In this document: one piece after another, positions 56,817-64,000 of the stretch
How the letters are laid out: every line of letters starts with the position of its first letter
Numbering within the stretch: position 1 is the first letter of the stretch
Source: Maratus speciosus
Taxonomy: Eukaryota; Arthropoda; Arachnida; Araneae; Salticidae
Length of the DNA: 64,000 nt
NCBI GenBank assembly: GCA_963932465.1
Contig: OZ010794.1
Location: forward strand, 447,284,502 to 447,348,501
Direction of reading: 5' to 3'
The notes under the pieces: generated by a model
The model's database searches: none
Told to the model about the DNA's origin: nothing
The model's input: only the letters and a program-made list of their open reading frames with translations
Translations under genes and position numbers: made by a program

Positions 56817-58478
56817 CTAGTTGGATGTGCCAATCCCAAAACTTTCTTCTATCTTATACATCTTATTATTTCAAAAACTAGTTACACATGTTAATACTTC
56901 AATATTATTAGTTCATTACTATACCAACTTTGATTTTCATCTTAAATTTCTGCTTCAGTCAATTAAATGAGCTAAAGACGAGTTAATCTATATCATGATA
57001 TTTGTTAAAATTAATAGTTTTTCCTTATTCTGTTGTTATCAGATGTTTGTGAATAGCCGGCTTAGCAGGAAGTGAGTTCCCGCCTTTGCACGAGCCGCCG
57101 ATGGACAATAGAACTACGAAAAATCAAGAAAAGTATACAAAAATCGCCATCACAGAGCCCCATTACCGCGCGATATTTCCAAATTCAAGGAGGACCTGTT
57201 GGCCAAAGCCAAAAACATGCACAAAAAATTTGGTTTAATTGTATGCATATTTTATACAATTTTCGATTGTACAATAAAGAAAATGGTACAGACATCGTAA
57301 TTATAGCGCACCCTTCCAGCGGAATTTTTCCAAATTCAGGGAGGACCTTCATGCCATGAACAAAAAGAAACACAAAAAATTTGGCTAAATTCTCTGCATA
57401 ACTTCATACACTTTTCGATGGTATAATATTCAAAATGGCACAAAAATCGCTATTACAGCGCCCCCTACCCGCAATTTTTTTCCAAATTAAGGAAGAACCT
57501 GCTTGCCATAGCCAAAAACTTAAAATAAAAATTTGGTTCAATTCTATGCATAACTTCATACACTTTTCGATGGTACAATATGCAAAATCGCTATTACAGC
57601 GCCCCCTAGTGGCAAATTTTTTCCGAATTCAGGGAGGTGCTGCTTGTCATAACCATAAACTTAAAATAAAAATTTGGTTCAATTCTATGCATAACTTCAT
57701 ACACTTTTGGATGGTACAATATTCAAAATCTCTGTTACAGCGCCCCCTACAGGCGAATGTTTTCCAAATTCAGGGAGGATCTCCCTGCAAAGGCCAAAAA
57801 CTTAAAATAAAAATTTGGTTCAATTCTATGCATAACTTCATACACGTTTGGATAGTACAATATTGAAAATCGCACAAAAATCGCCCTTAAAGCGCCCTCT
57901 ACCGGCGAATTTTTTCCAAATTCAGGGAGGACCTACCTGCCATATCCAAAAACTTAAAATAAAAATTTGGTTCAATTCTATGCATAACTTCATATACTTT
58001 TGGATGGTACAATATTCAAAATCGCACAAAAATCTCTGTTACAGCGCCCCCTACCGGCGAATTTTTTTCAAATTCAGGGAGGACCTACCTGCCATATCCA
58101 AAAACTTAAAATAAAATTTGGTTCAATTCTATGCATAACTTCATATACTTTTGGATGGTACAATATTCAAAATCGCACAAAAATCGCTATATCAGCGCCC
58201 CTACCGGCGAATTTTTTCCAAATTCAGGGAGGATCTGCTTGCCATAGCCAAAAACTTAACATAAAAATTTGGTTCAATTCTATGCATAACTTCATACACT
58301 TTTTGATGGTACAATGGCGACAGACAGACGGACACACGGACACACGGACAGACAGACATTTTCTATATACATGTTTTTTGGGATCTCTGACCCCTAAAAC
58401 ATGTAAATCCGTCGAAAACCGGAAGTCGAAAAAAATTTCGATTACAATACTTTCTTCAATTGAAGATAGAAGAAAGTA
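56817..58478 (+). mobile_element. Tandem-repeat-bearing insertion (HINE-like architecture)
   Basis: It has a left part with actttcttctatctt (56841), a central array of eight units of about 142-151 bp, a GACA-rich patch (58318-58357) and a right terminal stem-loop. In that stem-loop actttcttc pairs with gaagaaagt (58449-58457, 58469-58477), and the left motif reappears inverted. No target duplication is visible. Short sub-terminal inverted repeat, central tandem array and 3' hairpin resemble Helentron-associated non-autonomous elements, but the match is architectural only. Confidence 0.55.
57100..58315. repeat. Tandem array, eight units of about 150 bp
   Basis: Unit anchors (agcgccccctaccggcg or variants) are at about 57155, 57305, 57457, 57599, 57741, 57891, 58042 and 58193. 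Each is followed by ccaaattcagggaggacct, gccatagccaaaaactta, and ttcaattctatgcataactt. Units three to eight are similar; the first two are more diverged. Overlapping frames of up to 159 codons follow the repeats and are not genes. Confidence 0.92.
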
Positions 58479-58840
58479 AAAACATGGCACCATAAATCAT
58501 ATTTTTATTCTTTCAATTTTGTTTTTGCGTTTATTTTGTTTAATAATAATGTTTTATTGTTTAAAACTGCAAGAACAGTTATGAATTTGAAATTGTCTTA
58601 AAGTACTTAAAAATACAGATTTTTATAAACATTTTTCTACAACTCCGATTACCGCGACACCCCGCTTATGACGACACTTTTTTCTGGTCCTTAGAGTTTC
58701 GGGATAACGAGGTTCGACTGTGTATGTATATCTATTTTCCATATGTATATATATTTTCCCAAAATGTTCGGACACATTTTCAGACTCATTTTTGAAGGTT
58801 GAAACATGAAACTTGCTGGCATGATTTTTGAAGAGATGTA

Positions 58841-60742
58841 CAGTCGTGTAAAAAAAAAAGTAAACACCCTCTACTAACTCCTCAACAAATTATCGTAGAA
58901 GAAAGTTACTGGTACCGAACGATTGGAAATAAAGTCTACTTTTAAATGATGCATATAAATTTTGCTTAGGGGGAGATCTACATATTAAAATGAATCCAAA
59001 CTTCATTTTTTTCAATGACAATACCCAATTTTAACAAGATACAGTCGAACCTCGTTATCCCGACACTCTAAGGACCAGAAAAAGTGTCGTCATAAGCGGG
59101 GTGTCGCGGTAACCGGAGTTGTAGAAAAATGTTTATAAAAATCTGTATTTTAAAGTACTTTAAGACAATTTCAAATTCATAACTGTTCTTGCAGTTTTAA
59201 GCAATAAAACATTATTATTAAACAAAATAAACGCAAAAACAAAATTGAAAAGAATAAAAATCTGATTTATGGTGCCATGTTTTTTTTATTGTTACATGAA
59301 ATATTGATGAATTAAGGTTTGCTTATCCCTAGATGTGCTTACTACAATTATTTTTTTAATATTATACAATGAATTGTAATCAATGTTCGTTGTTTCAGAA
59401 ATGGATGTTAGATAATTTCTGATCGTTTCAATTCAATGCAATGCTTCGGTTTTAGTCGGATGAAATATGCCTTGTAACCAAAAGAAAGCGCCACCTGACC
59501 AGAGCAAAAAGACCGCGAGTAGACTGATACGTCTATCTGGAGCTTAAGAGCGTCATTCATAAAGTTTGGGTTAATTTATTCAGATAAAGGATTGAAGTAA
59601 AATTTCTGATTTATGTCAATGGGTATTTTAGACACATGTGTGAAAAGTTTGGATAAGACATTTCTTACCGCTTAATTTCCGTGCTTATAAGATGGATTGT
59701 GAAAAATAGACAATTTTCCTAAACCGTTGGGATGTCCGGAGTTGAAAATTATACAACGACGTAAAATCCGGATTTTATTTACATTGAAGTCATATACAGA
59801 AAATCGGGACCTTGAAAAACTGACGTGATAAGCGGAGTGACGTGAAAACCGGGTGTCGGGATAATGAGGTCCGACTGTATTTCAAATCTTCGATTCAAAT
59901 TATGCCTAGACACCGCATTTCAAGTCATTTGAACGATAAGTTTTTGAATTATAAACAATCAAAATTGAGTGCTTCTAATGTTAAATTACATTTTCATATT
60001 TTTATTTATATTTCCAGAAATTATGCTCCTAATGTGCTAATTTTTTTTTGTAGCAATAATACCCAAACATAAATACGCTAAATTTGCAATTTTTATAATT
60101 TTATGATATGAATTATGAATTATGAAATTAATATTCGAAAAAATTATGAATTGCAGCCTACAATTTTTTTTTGGTGGATTTAGATTTATTAAGTCCTGCT
60201 TTATGGAAATCCAAAATTTCACATTTTTCTTCCAAGTAGTTTTCAAATTATGCTTAAAAAACGGCAAAATGATGGTTTAAGGGGCCGTTTATGATAGAAG
60301 TGACTAGATATTTAGAAATTTCTTCTGTCGTTCTGTAATCTAGCAGGCTTCATTGACTTCTTAAGGTGCTTTGATCAAGATGGGGGCTCTCTGGGTTAAC
60401 AATCGATTTACGAACTTCAATTTGGATACAGCCCTTAAAATATGCTCGTTTTAAAATAATTAATTTCTCAGAAACTTATGGTACGAATTGCATAAAAATG
60501 TGTTTTTAGGCTAACTGAAGGATGTAGAGTTCATTTATGCTGTCAGATTTGTGTACTGCTATTGAAAAAAAAAAAACAAAGTTATGGTTCGTTTTAATAT
60601 GTAGATGGCCCCCTAAGCAAATTTTATCTATATCATTTAAAAGTAGACTTTATTTCCAATCGTTCGGTACCAGTAACTTTCTTCTACGATAATTTGTTGA
60701 GGAGTTAGTGGGGAGTGTTTACTTTTTTTTTTTCTACGACTG
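58841..60742. mobile_element. TIR element, AACTCCTCAACAAATTATCG family, copy 2
   Basis: The left end cagtcgtgtaaaaaaaaaag and the right end, inverted, cagtcgtagaaaaaaaaaaa have TA at 58839-58840 and 60743-60744. It is collinear with copy 1 at 40048 once the nested 59042-59877 element is removed. No transposase is seen. Confidence 0.9.
59042..59877 (-). mobile_element. pogo/Tigger-like MITE, complete copy
   Basis: The ends cagtcgaacctcgttatccc and, inverted, cagtcggacctcattatccc are flanked by TA (59040-59041, 59878-59879). The empty target is preserved in copy 1 of the host element at about 40250. The copy is inverted relative to 56223-58720 and lacks its large insertion. Confidence 0.95.
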
Positions 60743-60744
60743 TA

Positions 60745-61116
60745 CAAGCGGCCGTGTGTTTTCAGTTTTCGCGCAATTAAATTAGAACTTGATTTATAAA
60801 TAATTATTTTCTAAATATGACCATTTTTTTTTTTCGTTCCCAGCTCTCCCGCTTCGGGAAATTCGGTTTAAAACGCCCACTTTGGCAGCATTTTTTGCAA
60901 TATATTCTGATTTATCAAAAAAATCGACAAGCCCGGCACTTTATTTAGTTTCTGAATAAGAGAATCTGTCAATTTGATGCGTTTGAGAGCAAAAATGAAT
61001 TTAAAAATGAATCAGAAAATAAGCAGTTTCGATTTGAATAGACCTTTAAGGTGAAAGATAATGTCTAAATAAACGATTTAGAAAACTTTTATTACTTCAT
61101 TAATCCATACTGCATT
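60745..61116. other. Interval without recognisable feature
   Basis: A less AT-rich patch, gctctcccgcttcgggaaat (60842), is present but has no partner in the window. Confidence 0.45.
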
Positions 61117-61384
61117 AGAAAATACCTCCTCTAGATACTCTTTTTAACTTTAAGTTGTGCTAGTAATTCCACTCCAATTTATCGTTCAGTAGTTTATTTT
61201 TTCAGTACCACAAAAGACTGACTGTCAGTGGGTGAAAGGTCGGGACTGTAGATTGATGTGCAAAGACCTCAGAGCCTAATTCTTTGAAATATTTTGACGA
61301 CCTCCTACTAAAGAGAAAACAGAAATGTTGTTTTAAAGTGAATTACAGAAAATTTATTTTTAATCGATATTAATAAAGACAAGG
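61117..61384. repeat. Direct repeat, partner of 54549-55034
   Basis: Blocks are in the same order as the 54.5 kb copy, with small deletions (for example, the region after cagtaccacaaaa is shorter). Confidence 0.85.
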
Positions 61385-61603
61385 AGAAAAAATCATGCTT
61401 CTAGCATAAATTATGAAACCCTTTCAACACATTCAAAATACTTTTACAGTTTGTTAAGGTGAAATATGATGTTTAAATAAACGATTTAGAAAACACTGCA
61501 TTTGAAAACGCAATTTCTGTAATTACCACCAATAGTCGGAAAAATATCAGATTTCCTTGTGCAGCCTTGTATATGATCTATAGATTTGTATGTATACCAC
61601 ATA

Positions 61604-62095
61604 CACTGTAAAAAAAAAATCCCGAGGTTACTAAAATTTATTTAGTAAATTTCTATTCCACAGAGTTTTTTAGTAGCCATTACCCACAGTACTGTTAGTA
61701 ACCTTTCCAAACATTTTTGTAGCAAGTGAAACAAACTTTTTTTTTTTTTTTTGTAAACTGTACAAATGAATTTTTTGTATAACTAACTTAAAACTTTTTA
61801 GTAAGAGCCACAAAGCAAATTTTAGTAATAGCTACTAAAAGTTTTAGTAACAGCTACAAAATAATTTTTAGTAATAGCTACTAAAAGTTTTAGTAACAGC
61901 TACAAAATAATTTTTAGTAATAGCTACTAAAAGTTTTAGCAACAGCTACAAAATAATTTTTAGTAATCATTACCCACAGACTGTTAGTAACCTTTCCAAA
62001 TATTTTTTTAGAAAGTGAAACAAGCATTTTCTTTGTAAACTGTACAAATGATTTTTTTGTATAACTAACTTAAAACTTTTCAGTAAGAGTCATGA
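61604..62095. repeat. Internal minisatellite and direct duplication
   Basis: Three copies of a unit of about 47 bp (agtaatagctactaaaagtt, ttagtaacagctacaaaata) lie at about 61817-61965. They are bracketed by two copies of a 130-bp block (cattacccacag, gttagtaacctttccaaa, gtaaactgtacaaatga, gtataactaacttaaaac) at 61675-61805 and 61967-62095. The left edge cactgtaaaaaaaaaatcc resembles the ends of the foldback MITE at 53501. Confidence 0.82.
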
Positions 62096-62397
62096 TTTGT
62101 ATGTGCACTGCAACGTATGTTAAAAGTTAGTTCAATTAAACGCATATAGGCGTTTAATTGAACTAATTTTTAGCATACGTTGTAGTGTACATACAAACCT
62201 ATAGATCATATACAAGGCTGCACAAAAAAAATTCGGATATTTTTCGAACCATTGCTTAAAATCGCAGAAACTGAGTTTTCAAAGGCGTTATGCATTTTCT
62301 AAATTGTTTAGTTAGACGTCTTTCACTTTAATAAACTGTTAAAGTTTTAAAATAAATAATGATTGTTTAACGTCTGATACATGATTTAAAAATAAAA

Positions 62398-62632
62398 AAA
62401 TATATTACAATTCATCAGACATACAAGTAAAAATTACATAAATACATTTAATACAATTAAAAGTGCAAACGTTTCGAGCTACGTTTTAGCCCTTCATCAG
62501 TGCAATAACTTCACTGATTATTATTGCACTGATGAGGGGCTAAAACTTAGCGCGAAACATTTGCATTTTTAATTATATTAAATGTATTTATGTAATTTTT
62601 ACTTGTATGTCTGATGAATTGTAATAGATTTT
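62398..62632. repeat. Palindrome with Penelope/hammerhead-like motifs
   Basis: Two arms of about 110 bp are inverted around 62515: attacaattcatcagacata and its inverse at the ends, aatacatttaatacaattaa inside. Each arm, read outward, has gcactgatga, then gggct-aaaac-tagc, then gcgaaac or tcgaaac. The order CTGATGA, short hairpin, GAAAC is the core layout of hammerhead ribozymes carried by Penelope-like element terminal repeats. One extra base separates CTGATGA from the hairpin, and a third helix is not evident. Confidence 0.6.
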
Positions 62633-62720
62633 TTATTTGTAAAAGTTTTGTTCGCGGCATTCTTAATGTGTTGGAAAGTGTTTCGTAACCTATGCAGGAC
62701 GCATGATTTTTCGTCCCCCC

Positions 62721-63198
62721 CCCCCCCCGTTAAAAAAATAATAAGTTTATTGTTAGTATTAAAATTCTATGTTCAGTTTGGAAGGAAGGAAAGATCAAAG
62801 AAATAGAGATGAGATTAGCTCAGAACGATCCCAAGCCCGTATCCGGAACGGTCTTGGTCTTCATTTTTATATCAGTCAACTTCAGGCTCGGGATCAAAGT
62901 AAACTTTTATTTATTCACAAATTGAAAAAAGAAAAGAAAAATGCTACTTGAGAAACAAGAATGTTTTCCTATTTATTATTATTTTTTTAGTTGTTTTGCA
63001 ATTCTTTAAACATCAGTTTGAAAGGGAATTGAATTGTTATTGACGGTATATAAGGAGAAATATTTTATCTCATTGTAAAGATATTCTATCCTCGCTTTCT
63101 GCTGCGATGTTACTGAAATTCAATATTAAAACTTTTGTTATTGTTATTGTGTTTTTTTTTTACAATTTAACTAATACTTTTCATTTCTACAAATTATA
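62721..63198. other. Interval without recognisable feature
   Basis: A C14 run and AT-rich sequence. The 60-codon frame at 62769-62951 (Glu/Arg/Gln-rich) shows no known motif. Confidence 0.45.
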
Positions 63199-63571
63199 CA
63201 GTTGAACCCGGTTAAGACGCTCACGGTTAATACGCGATTTCTTTCCGATCCCTTGAATATCGCCCACAAGACTAATGCATAAATATCACGTTTAATACGC
63301 GATCCCGCTTAATACGCGATAAAATTTCGGTCGGAAAAAACCATGCTTAAGACGCGAATTCATTGATTACGATGAGAATTACTTCTCTTTTTTCGCGTGT
63401 TGCCAATTTAGTGATTTTTTTAAATTCAGATTAATTAAGACAAAAATTACTAATAGGAAATAGTGGTTGATATTTGAATAAAACAAAACCTCGCTAAATT
63501 AGCAAAACTGCAATTCTTTATGATCACGCCTCCTAACATTCTTTGCCGCTTTGTGTATGTTTTTAAGATAG
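63199..63571. mobile_element. Left end of a pogo/Tigger-like element
   Basis: The sequence cagttgaacccggttaagac follows TA, with repeated subterminal taatacgcgat words (63231, 63294, 63310) and cttaagacgcgaattc. The right end was not found inside the window. Confidence 0.65.
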
Positions 63572-63746
63572 CAGGGCCGAAACTAGTCTTTTTTACACCG
63601 GGGGCAAGCATGGATTTTGGCGCCCCCACCCCCTCTTCCGCAAAGTATATTTACAAAGAGAATTTTACTAATTTTCTAATAGCCGACTTATTTTAAAATT
63701 TAAAATATGTAATCTTAAAATATGTAATATTGAACTACGTAATCTA
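63572..63746. mobile_element. End of a hAT-like element, cagggccgaaact family
   Basis: The sequence cagggccgaaactag is followed by gggggcaagcatggattttg and gcgccccc. The same end is present, inverted, at 47480-47547. The remainder lies beyond, or was displaced by, the element at 63747. Confidence 0.55.
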
Positions 63747-64000
63747 CAATGGCGGATCCAAGGGGGAGGTCATGGGATCATGACTCCCCTCTGAACACCA
63801 ACAAAAATATTCTAAAGATCATTTTAAAAATGAAATATACAGTTAGAGTCCCGATTATCCGAGTCCTGCTTAACCGAGTTTCCGCTTTCACCGAGTTTTC
63901 TTCTGATGGACTGATGGCTTCTATTATTATGAAAGCGCCATTATAAATGAAGTGTTAGGTGAAAATGAAAGAAAACAAATGGCCATAATTTTTTTGTCAA
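63747..64000 (-). mobile_element. hAT-type MITE, second copy of the 3098 family (cut by window end)
   Basis: Starting caatggcggatcc, it follows the reverse complement of 4065 downwards: gggggaggtcatg, tattctaaagatcattttt, gagtcccgattatccgagtc, then the tgatggactgatggctt foldback arm. The window ends inside it. Confidence 0.85.

Larger units (their letters stand above)
56223..58720 (+). mobile_element. pogo/Tigger-like MITE interrupted by a tandem-repeat element
   Basis: The left end cagtcggacctcattatccc and the right end, inverted, cagtcgaacctcgttatccc match the two ends of the 59042 copy in opposite orientation. Aligning the two copies shows that 56817-58478 is an insertion between aacaataaaa and aaacatggcacc. 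Confidence 0.88.
61385..62720. mobile_element. Large inverted-repeat element of the AACACTTTCCAAC family
   Basis: The left arm (aaaatcatgcttctagcata, gtgcagccttgtatatgatc, tatagatttgtatg) is mirrored in the right arm (catacaaacctatagatcat, ggctgcacaaaa, gtgttggaaagtgtttcgta, gcatgatttttcgtcc). Two further repeats are nested: an array at 61604-62095 and a palindrome at 62398-62632. A C14 run at 62715-62728 follows the right arm. Confidence 0.7.

Noticed and set aside
57435..58479. Overlapping open frames of 88-159 codons as protein genes
   Set aside because: They repeat the 150-bp tandem unit in changing frames and contain no domain. Open frames follow from the unit sequence.

Overview
The window is AT-rich nuclear DNA from a multicellular eukaryote with a large, repeat-dominated genome. 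An arthropod fits best, and an arachnid is plausible. The reasons are the mixture of an RTE/BovB-type non-LTR retrotransposon, a mariner-type helix-turn-helix domain common in spider and termite repeats, pogo/Tigger, Tc1, hAT, piggyBac-like and Transib-like DNA elements, a Penelope-like remnant, and tRNA-derived SINEs. The species cannot be fixed from the sequence alone. I found no convincing host gene, rRNA, CRISPR array or bacterial-style operon. The only long intact reading frame (1020 codons, 24462-27524) belongs to a retrotransposon.

Layout. 1-1775 is a six-copy tandem repeat of about 300 bp. 2021-6888 holds a mariner remnant and a composite GC-rich element carrying two nested transposons. 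6890-8440 is featureless AT-rich DNA. 8230-12500 is an old tandem-repeat-bearing element cut up by a pogo/mariner-like MITE, a hAT MITE, TTAA-flanked MITEs and tRNA-SINEs. 12569-14670 is a 2.1 kb TTAA-flanked element. 15570-21560 is a series of direct and tandem repeats with nested foldback and hAT MITEs. 21826-29537 is a higher-order repeat and a second tandem array; the higher-order repeat has been invaded by a pogo-like MITE, a piggyBac-like MITE and the intact RTE element. 30190-32820 contains inverted repeats with a MITE inside a MITE.

35114-39270 is a TTAA-flanked element containing a 2.2 kb Transib-like element (36930-39161). The ends of that inner element carry a perfect CACAGTG heptamer, a 23-bp spacer and a conserved ACATAG block, and its broken coding remnants resemble the C-terminal catalytic-glutamate region of RAG1/Transib proteins. 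40048-45140 holds further TIR elements, a GC-rich hAT with a perfect 8-bp target duplication, a Penelope GIY-YIG nuclease remnant and a Tigger element. 47550-48645 is a four-copy array of about 274 bp. 49759-54131 is possibly one hAT-like element containing three tRNA-SINEs and a Tc1-type element with inverted/direct-repeat ends. 55036-62720 is a dense series of foldback and nested elements, and the window ends inside further hAT and pogo-like ends.

The parts work together only as a stratified transposon graveyard. Target duplications (TA, TTAA, 5 bp, 8 bp) and empty-site comparisons between copies within the window let the order of many insertions be read directly. The intact RTE frame looks like one of the youngest coding layers. 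The Transib-like, Tc1, Tigger and Penelope coding regions are all decayed.
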